The position numbers and the translations under genes were made by a program. A stretch of 64,000 nucleotides of DNA from Henricia sp. BOLD:AAB3569 (lineage: Eukaryota > Echinodermata > Asteroidea > Spinulosida > Echinasteridae): positions 1,054,001 through 1,118,000 of the forward strand of contig JBBELK010000482.1 in the NCBI GenBank assembly GCA_037783545.1, given 5' to 3'. The notes beneath the pieces are model-generated. The model had not been told where the DNA came from and ran no database searches. It was given only the letters and a program-made list of their open reading frames with translations. Positions 55,000 through 64,000 of the stretch are shown one piece after another. How positions within the stretch are numbered: the stretch's first letter is position 1; every line of letters starts with the position of its first letter.

Positions 55000-57280
55000 A
55001 TGAGTCATTTTGATGTAATTTAATCAATTTTGTCATGTTATGCTCAAGAGAAACAATTTCTATGCTTTCCAATTAATTGGATTGGGTTTTTGTTCTTCAT
55101 GACTACCCCTTCCTTCCGAAATTTCCGGCGAAGTTTTTATTTACTCCGCAGTTGTTCAAATTAATAACAGGGATGCATGACAAACGTGAATGGAACGGGA
55201 TTCCCTGTAGGCTATAAATAGCAGCCAATCACCAACACGGATACGGCCAGCGCAACTGAGTATTACACTGTACTGTGTAAACTTACATGTACAATCTGCG
55301 TGCCTGTATTTGAATGCCCGTAATGTACTGCCAAGCGTCCTGATTGGCCCAGAGCGGCGACAAGATTTCTGTCGCTGCTTCCACAGCGAAATGGGGCAGA
55401 GTTTTCAACAGGGCCTCGGGACACACGAGTAGGGGAGTGCGTTAAAGAGGCAATGTTGCAAGAGGATGGCTTTTACCGACTCGCTGTGTCCGCACTGGAC
55501 TTATCGTCTCGGGAAAAGTTCTCTGGTCAATTTTCCTGGGCAGCAGTTGGCCAGGAAAAGTAACCGCTGGACTCAGGAAAAGTTACTGGGAGGAAAACGT
55601 CCTAGGCTGTCTGCATTGGACTTAAAATGGGAAAGGTACCCATCGTCTTGGTAAGTTTGACCCAAAATAGTCCAATGCGGACATGCCTGACGTTTTACAC
55701 CATTAGACATTCAAACCTTTCTGAAATATTCAGAAGTTTTGTGATAATATATATTTTATATGGGTATACAGTAAAATCTTGTTAAGTCGAAACTCAAGGG
55801 AATGGACGAAAACCTGTATCCAGAGTTCGAGTTAAACGGAGGTCCTGATTCGCTCTGCTCAACGCACAAAAAGTGTCCACCGTAACTCGCTAGCCCCATG
55901 TGTATGTTGTGTACTCCGTATTTAGCCCATTTTGTAAGCTCTTTTCCCTGCTCCAATACATCGTTTTGGCAAGATTTTTGTTGTTACTTGAAGGTCTATT
56001 TCATGTACAAGATTAAAATATTAAAATTTCCATTTTGTAAAGCACGTACCGGCACCATGTGTTTTGTGTCTTCATTTTGTGGTGTTTTTTTCATCATATC
56101 GTCCGTATTTTGCGGGCGGTTTGCAGCGCTGCACGCACGTACGGCCAGCAGTATGATTGCGTGATCGGTGCTATCCTGTCAAAAGAGGGCGCACTAACCT
56201 TATCCACGGTCGATCCCAGGTTATGGTTGCATTCCGGGCATGCTTTAAAAATGGCAGGGAACATGTTCGAGGTTGATCTACCACATGGGTCATTCTATAA
56301 ATTTGGGGTCCATTTTTTCTGTCCCCGTTACATCTGACATCTTGTAAAATGTTGTATTTTGTAAATTCAGGACATATTCTTTAAATGCCTTCTATTTCAA
56401 AGAGTGATTACATAAAATACAATTCATAAAAATATGGTTTAAAGGCATTTTTAATGATACTTGTATGGCAAATAGCAGTATGTCGGGTGTAACGGGGACA
56501 GAAAAATGTCACACGTTGACCCCAAATTTATAGAATGACCCACATGTGAAGCATGCAAGAACCAAAGCGACTGAGAATGAATGCACCGCGCGCCTAGCCC
56601 ATCGACAGCGGCAAGACCATTCAAGCATTTCCAGGAAGCTTGATTTGTTGCGGTTTAATATGGATTGATTAGGCCCTATTGTAACAGCCAGGGAGCGCAT
56701 CATGCTGCATCTCTTGATGAAAAGACAGATTAAATTGACAGATAAGACTCATGAAAAGATTTTCCTGCTCATTGATATCGTTTCAGTTGCATTTCCCTTT
56801 TGAATAGCTGAAAAAAAACTTTGAGGTAAACGGAGCCGCTCATACAGGAATTTCAAGCTACGGAGGTATTCGCGTGCACAAAAGCCTATGTTTATTTCGG
56901 AAATGTGATATTACTTTGACGTAAACGGATTTTCGAGGTATCCGGTTTCGACTTATCGAGATTTTACTGTACTTTTTTCAAGGACACCATGTATATGTAC
57001 ATGTATGTTCTTCAAGTCCGAGTCCTGAGTCATTAGCCTTGAGACTGAGTCACGAAACTGTATAACAACTATTTAATATTGTATAATAATTGTTTGAGCC
57101 ATTTTGTGAATGCCCTAGGTTGCATGTTAGTGCAATGACATGTTCGTCATTGCACCTGTTTTTAAAGGAAACAATTGCAGAATGTTGCTTAATAAGCCCT
57201 TTTCGTTATGTATCCAAATTCATGAATGTTTCGTTCGACATTGCCTAGCAGGGTTATAATGACTCGGACTAGATCGACTT
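55000..57280. other. ABL intron, no recognised feature
   Basis: Unique-looking intronic sequence. taaatttggggtccattttt at 56,298 and the complement tgaccccaaatttatagaat at 56,517 form an inverted pair spanning 56,280-56,545. cagtaaaatcttgttaagtc at 55,769 and the complement-like tatcgagattttactgt at 56,955 may bound a 1.2 kb insertion. Confidence 0.4.
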
Positions 57281-57284
57281 CAGT

Positions 57285-57865
57285 CCCGATTTTGACTGAC
57301 TTGACTTGACTTGAGACTCTAACCTCAAATGACATGACTTGACTTGAGACTCGAACCTTATTGACTTGACTCAGACTTGTACACTTTTTGACTTGGGTCT
57401 ACCAAAAATGAAATTAAACTTTAATGCATTTTTGTGGACCGAATTGTTTTTCAAAACTAAAGCTTTCTTTTAACATGGAGCATTGTTGGCCAGAACAACA
57501 AAAATACCCTACACGTATGCAAGATTCAGGGTTTACACTCATTTTGAAATTAACTTGAACAAATACTGCTTGACTTGAACCGACTTGACTTGACTCGGGA
57601 CTCGGGACTCGGAGGCCATTTGACTTGACTTGACTTGGGACTCGAAGGCAGTTTGACTTGACTTGACTTGGGACTCGAGGGCAGTTTGACTTGACTTGAT
57701 TTGGGACTCGAAGGCAACTTGACTTGACTTGAAACTCGAGGGCAGTTTGACTTGACTTGGGACTCGAAGGCAGTTTGACTTGACTTGACTTGACACTCGA
57801 AGGCAGTTTGACTTGACTTGACACAGGACTCGAGGGCAGTTTGACTTGACTTGGGACTCGAGCAG
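57285..57865 (-). repeat. TGACTTGACTTGGGACTCG minisatellite
   Basis: About ten units of 27-35 bases (cagtttgacttgacttgact/tgggactcgaagg) from 57,545 to 57,860, with a looser TTGACTTGAC region from 57,287. The long minus-strand frames here (QVKSNCLRVPS repeats) only read the array. Confidence 0.9.
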
Positions 57866-58655
57866 AGGGAGACTCATTACGACCCTGTTGCCTAGTATTG
57901 ATAAACTACCTTGTAGAAGTTTCAGCCACATAGATACATTAATACTTCAGAAAAATCAAAATTTCACATCATGTAAACAAGGCCTGACAAATTTTATTGA
58001 GTAACTTGCAGCAGCTTTGTCCAGGAGGGTGAGATTTAAAAGCTTTACAAAAAAAATGGCCGATGCATAGTTCCGAGCTGTCAATCAAGCCGAACCCCCC
58101 GACCAATCACAACAGAGCTAGCAGACAGCGCCCACATATGTTAAAGTGCATTGCATCATCACAATCACGCGATTTTCTGCCCATATAGTTTGTACATGTT
58201 GTATGCGTCAGTGACCGGGTGAATTTGTGGTTTAAATGTCGGGCGATCCGCTGTTCAAGGGTAGGAAAGCGAAATTTTATGAATATGTCATCCCTGCATT
58301 ACTAGCCCTTCGCTCAGTGTGTGCTACGGTAACTGTCGACCCTAAAACATAAATACCTTCGAGTTTTCTCCAATGAATCTGTGCTTTCCATGCCGAGTCC
58401 CGTTGCTTTGTACGTTGTGTCGCCATTTTTTTTCGATGGCTTGTGAGCACATAGCAACAGTATCTAAGAGGCGGGGTTAACTGGGCAATCTCGGAACTAT
58501 GCATTCAGAATTTGTTTTCTTCTTTTCATATGGCTTTTAAATATCACCCTCTCGGTGAAATCTGATGCAAGTTGGTCAATAAAATTTGTCAGGCCTTGGA
58601 CATGTTTTTTTTTTAGTACAATGGTTGACGTGCTATACTGAAAAAAGAATCTGAC

Positions 58656-58833
58656 CTGTGGATGAAGTTTTTGGATTCCAAGTAGCACATAGCGGAGGCG
58701 ACTTGGGATGCCATGTAGAGCAGTGTAACGGCCGGCAGTGAGGTTTCGTTGTTTTCACGTAGGTACTCTAGGAGGTTGCCGTGTGGCATGAACTCTGTGA
58801 TGATGTAGAAGGGAGGTTCCCTGGTGCATACTC
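58656..58833 (-). CDS. ABL1: ABL exon: kinase hinge, gatekeeper and HRD start
   Basis: It has 178 bp, equal to human ABL1 exon a6. Residues [20 protein letters not shown] hold the hinge, with the threonine gatekeeper (Thr315 in human) unchanged. The exon ends KNFIH plus two bases of the HRD arginine codon, with donor CACAG|GTCAGA. The acceptor is preceded on the minus strand by an unusually long C/T-rich tract of about 100 bases (58,835-58,930). Confidence 0.96.
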
Positions 58834-58834
58834 C

Positions 58835-58930
58835 TGTTGGGGGTAGGGGTGGGTGGGTAGGGGGTGGGGGAAGGGGGAAAAGAGGGTAGAGGTAGAAGGG
58901 GAGACAAGTTTGGGGAAGGAGGTGTAAAGA
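58835..58930 (-). promoter_or_regulatory. Extended polypyrimidine tract before an ABL acceptor
   Basis: On the minus strand about 95 bases are almost entirely C and T, including cccttcccccaccccctac, just upstream of the acceptor at 58,834. It is likely a strong acceptor signal. Confidence 0.6.
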
Positions 58931-59541
58931 AGAAGAGGGAAGAAACACAATAAATACAGATAATTCTTACAAATGTTGTAATTTAAAATTGCTCTCTGAT
59001 TTCTGTTGTACATGTAATTTAACAACACTGTGTACTATCCAAAGAAAGCCAGATTAAGAGGCTTGAAAACCCCTTTAAAATGAAGGGTCTCCCACTGCCA
59101 GAGGGTTCTTGGAACCAAAATTATTGTCCATTTTGTTCTGTCAAATTAGGCCCATTTTTATGTAAACAATAAAGCATATTATTGCCGACTTAAACAACCT
59201 TAAATTTGTCATACCTCTAAAATAACACTTGGCATCTACTTAAAATGATTTTATATGGTTGATTATTGCTTTTTAAGCAAATTGTTCTACTCCAAAGACA
59301 GAAATGGCAGGTTTAGAAAATGGTTACAGTTCGGAGTGTGTTCTCTGTATTGCAGACTATGAAACCACATGTACCAAAACCGAAGCATTTCTTAGGGTGC
59401 CTGGGCATGCTGTTTAGTTTTTAACATAGTCGAAACTGTAATTGTATACAATTCAAAATTCTGAGAGATAATTTTTAAGTAATAAAGAAAATGAGAACTC
59501 ATTTGCTAAAGCCACAAACTGTTAAAAGGTACACAACTTAC

Positions 59542-59626
59542 CTAATAGTTGGACCAGGTTGGGATGTTTAATCGTCTTCATGACGGCTGCTTCTCTTAGA
59601 AACTCATCCACTCTCATGTTTTCTTC
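59542..59626 (-). CDS. ABL1: ABL exon: kinase helix C
   Basis: This 85 bp exon is too short for a long ORF and was found by reading between neighbours. The length equals human ABL1 exon a5. It encodes [19 protein letters not shown] then [10 protein letters not shown]. This includes the helix-C glutamate in FLREAA that pairs with the catalytic lysine. The acceptor is tttgaattgaag|GAA and the donor TTAG|GTAAGT. The tandem tRNA-like array lies in the intron between this exon and the previous one. Confidence 0.95.
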
Positions 59627-59759
59627 CTTCAATTCAAATAAGACAACATTTTTTTATAAATTCTAGTAATTTTACTGCAGCATTAGGAATCGCATTAAAA
59701 ACCTCCGCCACACTAAGAAAATGTTTTCAAGAAGGTTTTGTTTATTTTTTGAACCAAAA

Positions 59760-59850
59760 TTGGGATAAGAGAAAAAAAACAGACCTCTGACTAACTGGTC
59801 AGATGCTCTACCAGCTGAGCTATAAGGCACAGTGGTATACGCACTCAGGT
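59760..59850 (-). repeat. tRNA-derived SINE, minus partial
   Basis: The minus strand reads gccttatagctcagctggta, gagcatctgaccagttagtc and agaggtct, ending before a B-box. It faces the tandem array on the plus strand. Confidence 0.75.
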
Positions 59851-59904
59851 TTCCCCCACGAACCCAAATTCTTTCGGTGTTGCATGGGAGCACCAAGAGG
59901 AAAA

Positions 59905-60530
59905 TTGGGTCCATAGGGAAAACCTGAGGGAGTATATACCACTGTGCCTTATAGCTCAGCTGGTAGAGCATCTGCCTGGTGTGTCAGATGTCTTGGGGAA
60001 AACCTGAGGGAGTATACCACTGTGCCTCATAGAACAGCTGGTAGACCATCTGCCCGATGTGTCAGAGGTCTTGGGGAAAACCTGGGGAGTATACCACTAT
60101 GCCTCATAGCTCAGCTGGTAGAGCATCTGCCCGGTGCGTTAGAGGTCTTGGGGAAAACCTGGGGGACTATACCACTGTGCCTCATAGCTTAGCTGGTAGA
60201 GCATCTGCCTGGTGTGTCAGAGGTCTTGGGGGAAAACCTGAGGGAGTTTACCACTGTGCCTCATAGCTTAGCTGGTAGAGCATCTGCCTGGTGTGTCAGA
60301 GGTCTTGGGGGAAAACCTGAGGGAGTATACCACTGTGCCTCATAGAACAGCAGGTGGAGCGTCTGCCCGGTGTGTCAGAGGTCCTAGGAAAAACCTGAGG
60401 GAGTAAACCACTGCGCCTTATAGCTCAGCTGGTAGAGTGTCTGCCCGGTGAGTCAGAGGTCTCGGGTTTGAATCCCGATAAGGCACTTACGATTTCTCTC
60501 ATCCCAAGTTTGGTTGTTTCATATCAATTG
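59905..60530 (+). repeat. Tandem array of tRNA-like A-box units
   Basis: Seven units of 76-80 bases start with tataccactgtgcc at about 59,937, 60,014, 60,090, 60,167, 60,249, 60,326 and 60,406. Each holds tagctcagctggtagagc-like A-box sequence and ctgcccggtgtgtcagaggt. Only the last unit (60,416-60,484) also has the B-box (gggtttgaatcccg) and the SINE tail. It lies in the ABL intron between the P-loop exon and the helix-C exon. Confidence 0.88.
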
Positions 60531-60569
60531 TGATTAGGCACCATACCAGATATTGTGTTTGTTTCTTAC

Positions 60570-60842
60570 CCTAACTGTCTTAACCGCAACTATCTTATTA
60601 TGTTTCTTCCAAATGGCTTCGTACACCTCCCCGTACTGACCGCCGCCTAGCTTATTACGCATTGAGATGTCCGTGCGTTGTATCTCCCACTCGTCAAGTT
60701 GCGGCGAGACGCCGTACACTGTGGGTTTGTTCGACTTTGCGGCTGGGAAACGTAGCGTGGTGATCAGGCCGTCTGCGTCCTTGCAATGGTGGTGGACCAG
60801 CTCGGCAACGCTGCAGAATTGGCTCTCGTTGGTAACGTACAC
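60570..60842 (-). CDS. ABL1: ABL exon: SH2 end, SH2-kinase linker, kinase P-loop
   Basis: It has 273 bp, the same length as human ABL1 exon a4. The translation starts [19 protein letters not shown] (end of SH2). [10 protein letters not shown] follows, the linker with the regulatory tyrosine equivalent to human Tyr245. The kinase N-lobe then has glycine loop [14 protein letters not shown] and the catalytic lysine in VAVKTV. The acceptor is tctgaaccag|GTG and the donor AGG|GTAAGA. Confidence 0.97.
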
Positions 60843-60981
60843 CTGGTTCAGAAAAGATAGGAAATATGACAACTTTGTGATGTGAAAATGTGTCAACTTT
60901 GACCCTGTTCACAGAAGGAAAAAAAAAACACTTCATTTGATCGTCATTAGTCGATAAAGTGTGCGTATACATTTCACTTAA

Positions 60982-61330
60982 AGGAGTGTGTTCAGATTTT
61001 TCCCGAAAATGGATTTCGTTCTAACCTAACAATCATATAAAATACCTACCAAAAATACTATCCATGGGAAGAAATTATGAAATTTACAATCTCCAATTTG
61101 GATGTGGAAGCGAAAAGGTTGGTGTGATCACTGCACTGATTTATGGAACGGATAAATTAGTTTACAAAGAATCAGTGTTTTTTTTACGATATCCTTGTAA
61201 ATATATGTGGATTGGGAGCGTAAAATTTCAGAATGGAAATATGAGAAATATGACAAATGATATGGTATCAAAATCTCAACATCCATGGAAAAAAATGGGG
61301 GTGCTCAAAAAGTGATCTGGTCACGCTTTT
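60982..61330 (+). repeat. TTAA MITE, AGGAG family, copy
   Basis: TTAA at 60,978-60,981 and 61,331-61,334. Ends are AGGAGTGTGTTCAGAT and complement of atctggtcacgctttt. It abuts the next TTAA element by one base. Confidence 0.88.
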
Positions 61331-61339
61331 TTAACTTAA

Positions 61340-61820
61340 AGGCCCAGTGGATCATTTGCAATGACCCCAAAAAGTAATCGACAAGTTTACAGGGGAAAGG
61401 TTCTGAAAGTAAGGATTGAATTAATAGCAACTACCCAATGAAAGGTTTCCGCTCAAAATGATATAATTTTACCAGAAAATAATCCGTAAAGATGAAATTA
61501 TTTAGATAGTTTGCAAACTTTTTACTTATTTTTGGTTCGCATCTACGCGGTCCAAAATGCATGGGCGCTGTGTACTCCGTGTGCGTGTTCCAACGCGATG
61601 TATTTTTATGGATCGCGCGCACACGCAGTATGTGCGCCACAGAGTGCATGACGCAAGCCACATAGTACCCGATCAACTGAGAACGAATATTTGAAACACC
61701 CCGCCAAGACCAGGAAAATGCATATTGTTTTTTATGGTTTTTTTAAACGTGGTACATTTGACAAAGCTGAAATTTCTTCGGATGAGTTTGTTGATGTCTT
61801 CCTTTTGATTTATAATGGTT
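61340..61820 (+). repeat. TTAA element, AGGCCCAGT family, copy 3
   Basis: TTAA at 61,336-61,339, right border TTAT. It aligns closely with copies at 738 and 53,816. It ends 84 bases from the ABL SH2 exon donor. Confidence 0.87.
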
Positions 61821-61903
61821 TTATTCGCAGAATCGCTCAAAAACAGATCATCTACAGGGCCTTTAACTGGCCCCCTACAGTGATTTTTGTGTTATATTCA
61901 TAC

Positions 61904-62205
61904 CTTACTATCCTGCGCATGATTAATTCGATAGTGGTACACCCTGCCAGCGAAGCGGAGAGATATGGACAGCTGACCGGGACTACTTTCACTATCCCTG
62001 ACCAAGAAGCTGCCATCAATGCCACTACTGAGTAGGTATTCCGCCGCCGTCCGTGAAATAGGCCCGTGGTACCAGGTGTGTTTCTCGAGACTACTGACTG
62101 TGGTGACGTAGCTTGAAGGAACCCAGCCTGTCTTGCCGTTGGAAATCTTGATGGCTTCGCACCACTCGCCGTTTTTGTTGTAGGAGAGGATTCTTACGTG
62201 CTCCT
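61904..62205 (-). CDS. ABL1: ABL exon: SH3 C-terminal half and most of SH2
   Basis: The exon opens after tcttacccatacag and ends at AGTAAG|GTATGA. The first residues [17 protein letters not shown] and [11 protein letters not shown] are the second half of an ABL SH3 domain. [20 protein letters not shown] and [17 protein letters not shown] start the SH2 domain, with the phosphotyrosine-binding arginine in FLVRDS (FLVRES in human). Human ABL1 exon a3 is 296 bp; this one is 302, the difference being two extra residues in the IKISNGKTG turn of SH3. The first two bases complete a codon from an exon outside the window. Confidence 0.95.
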
Positions 62206-62413
62206 CTGTATGGGTAAGAACAGGGTAATATAAACTAAAAAATATTTTTCACTTTTTGGAAATCAAGTGGGAAAAGAGTACGACTGTTTCTTGCAACTCA
62301 CAGATTCTCACTGTTTTGGGGTTATACACCATGATTTCTTCGCGATTTTTATTGATGACACATTAATGAACAAAATCAGTGAGAAATTTAGGACGAAGAA
62401 AAAAACAAACTTA

Positions 62414-62978
62414 AAGTGCCCTGAAATGCTCAATAACTTTATGTACAGTTTTTGCTGCATATGAAGGATTACTTGTGTAGAAAGACAATACTACTGTTCA
62501 TTTTGATGCCCCATAAATGGCATTTTCAACTTTGAAAATGTCTTCACATAAACTCACAGAAAGAGGGCGCTGTTTGGGGCATGTCACTTTAGGAACACAC
62601 AGCAGAAAAGCAAAGAAAAAACATAAGACTTCAAACTGGAATTGTGGAAAAATGCTGCAGTTTTCCAGCCTTAGTTTTTTCATGGTTTGCAACAGGCAAC
62701 ATGTAAAACAAACCTAAACTGTCATGGGTTACAAAAGTTTCAGCAAGTTGGAGAAAATTGTGGAAACTTTTGTGCACAGTTGAATGAGATTTTCCTGTGT
62801 TTTCCTAATGTGACATCACCACTTTGCTCATGCATATGTAAATTTTCATTAGCATAAAAATCAAAAACCTTGATTTTAACCCCCAAACAACTTCCAAGTA
62901 GGGTTTTTATGATTGTAAATTAATGGACTAGTTCCATAGCACAGGTTTCATTGATAAAAACACTGTTTTAGGGACCCT
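62414..62978 (+). repeat. TTAA element, AGGGCC family, copy 2
   Basis: TTAA at 62,410-62,413 and 62,979-62,982. Ends are AGTGCCCTGAAATG and gttttagggaccct. It aligns over its length with 16,029-16,602. It is in the ABL intron upstream of the first exon seen. Confidence 0.87.
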
Positions 62979-63249
62979 TTAAAAGGGGAAACTGGCTCAA
63001 GTGCGAAAAGCTTTTCTTTTCACTGAAAATCTTGGAAACTTATTTGCGCTATCAACATCCAAAAACAACTTGGCACACTCTTCAATTCTTACTGTACCGG
63101 TAAGTCAAGTTTGGCACGTCACAAAACCGGAAAACAGATCCATCATCAATGACACAGTTATCCTCTAGAATGGTGCAAAGCGACACCAAGTCTTACTAAA
63201 ACAAATCTCACACATTTTTGAAACTGGGTCATTGCAAGGACACGAGTGA

Positions 63250-63360
63250 GGCCAATTAAATGTACGAAATACACAGCTCCATAGCAAAGGCATGGAGCTG
63301 CGTATTTCGTGGCACGAATTTGGCGCCCGCGCTTTGCTGATGAGCCCGTGCCTTTGATGT
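63250..63360. repeat. AGGCACAGGCT-related fold-back
   Basis: acgaaatacacagctccat and atggagctgcgtatttcgt form a hairpin; cacgaatttggcgcccgcgc and cgtgcctttgatg match the 8.4 kb element. Confidence 0.6.
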
Positions 63361-63514
63361 ACATGTATGCCATATAAACTTTGTTTTAGTTTGTCATCAG
63401 TGTCTTAATTAAAGCATGCATATTCATTGTATGCAAATCATTATTTAAATATTCATTGATGAACCAATCTGGTAACTAGAGTCTTCTCTAAACTTTGTCA
63501 TTAGCTTGGTTTCT

Positions 63515-63612
63515 ACAGTGGCTTTGCACAATTTCTTGAAAGAATGGACACATTTTTTTCTTGGAACGTACATGAAGTACTGAGTTGATTTATACACAGG
63601 TTGGGTTTTATA
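63515..63612 (-). repeat. GTTACAAACGGCGTTATCTCC MITE, minus fragment
   Basis: ggctttgcacaatttcttga, aagtactgagttgatttata and cacaggttgggttttat correspond to the middle of the family. Confidence 0.6.
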
Positions 63613-63624
63613 ACGGCATTTCAG

Positions 63625-63870
63625 CCTGTTTACACTTGATCCTGAGCTGAGAGTCGAACACCGAGCTCGGGATCAGCTCCAGATTACAAACAGTGTAAAC
63701 GCTCTCGGGACCAAATTGGCCCTGGATCAGACCCCGAGATACTGGTCTCGCATCGGTGGAGGGTTGAACCTCGAGCTCGGGATCAGTTTGGCTATGTTTA
63801 CACTGGTCCCGAGCTCGGGATCAAGATTGATCCCCTGATAAGAATGCGTCAGTGTTAACCGCGTTTACAT
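63625..63870. repeat. GAGCTCGGGATCAG fold-back element
   Basis: cagcctgtttacacttgatc, cgagctcgggatcagctcca, cacggtcccgagctc-like words and accgcgtttacatt form several inverted pairs around GAGCTC. Its boundaries are approximate. Confidence 0.65.
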
Positions 63871-64000
63871 TCTGTAGTTGATCTTAAGCGCAGTGCCAGA
63901 AGTTGCAGTCAAAGGTCATGCTCTGTGTTTACATGTATGTACTGATCAATGTGTGCATGGGTTGTGCATGTACAATGTACAGTGTACAAGGCTACTTGAA

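Larger units (their letters stand above)
45946..62205 (-). other. ABL1: ABL tyrosine kinase gene region (5' end off window)
   Basis: Span of an ABL-family non-receptor tyrosine kinase from within SH3 to the stop codon. Exon lengths are 302, 273, 85, 178, 185, 360 and 1,445 bp. They join without frame breaks into 941 codons plus stop, after two bases of a split codon. Domain order is SH3 end, SH2, kinase, proline-rich tail, F-actin-binding domain. ABL relays receptor, integrin and DNA-damage signals to actin dynamics. Invertebrate genomes generally have a single gene orthologous to vertebrate ABL1 and ABL2 together, so the symbol is by convention. The N-terminal exons, start and promoter are right of the window. 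Introns are 1.06, 0.94, 0.71, 3.99, 1.85 and 4.88 kb. Confidence 0.96.

Noticed and set aside
57414-57931. Open frames of 130-136 codons with QVKSNCLRVPS repeats
   Set aside because: It is the translation of the TGACTTGACT minisatellite.
59905-60530. CRISPR-like regular repeats
   Set aside because: The genome is eukaryotic, units are contiguous tRNA-like sequence and no unique spacers exist.
62498-62717. Small frames near the right end as N-terminal ABL exons
   Set aside because: They belong to the TTAA element also found at 16 kb; no ALYDF-type SH3 start is present.

Overview
The window looks like a piece of a marine invertebrate deuterostome genome. An echinoderm such as a sea star is my best guess, but the class is not proven. 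The genes have spliced exons with canonical GT/AG borders and introns of 0.7 to 18 kb. Roughly half of the rest is non-autonomous, mostly fold-back, mobile elements. Nothing bacterial or viral is seen.

Two genes are supported, both on the minus strand. (1) PRDM12, a PR-domain zinc-finger regulator of sensory and interneuron fate, runs from its start codon at 23,002 leftwards. Its coding exons are at 22,858-23,002, 4,319-4,491, 2,866-3,021, 1,362-1,494 and 419-619. The exon with the third zinc finger and the C-terminus lies beyond the left edge. A TATA box at 23,086-23,093 sits at a suitable distance. (2) The ABL tyrosine kinase occupies 45,946-62,205: end of SH3, SH2, whole kinase domain and C-terminal F-actin-binding domain. 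The first exons lie beyond the right edge. Exon phases join perfectly (941 codons plus stop). Five exon lengths match what I recall of human ABL1 (one after allowing a two-codon insertion); the equivalents of human exons 8-10 form one exon here. PRDM12 and ABL1 are also close neighbours at human 9q34, so this looks like retained ancient linkage.

Layout: 0.4-4.5 kb PRDM12 exons 2-5 with fold-back elements between them; 4.5-20.3 kb repeat-rich left part of PRDM12 intron 1; 20.3-26.1 kb repeat-poor, locally GC-rich promoter and putative regulatory zone; 26-45.8 kb intergenic, with MITEs, a dead LINE reverse transcriptase, a dead Tc1-like transposase and one unassigned exon-like block; 45.9-62.2 kb ABL; 62.2-64 kb ABL intron with repeats.

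Most repeats are short elements with terminal inverted repeats. At least eight families have a TTAA (or a one-base variant) at one or both borders, the signature of piggyBac-type insertion. The most striking observations are a fold-back copy at 7.0 kb that carries 42 identical bases of PRDM12 exon 3, and a TTAA family with a variable CACTTCGCC array and a TCTCGCGAGA palindrome.
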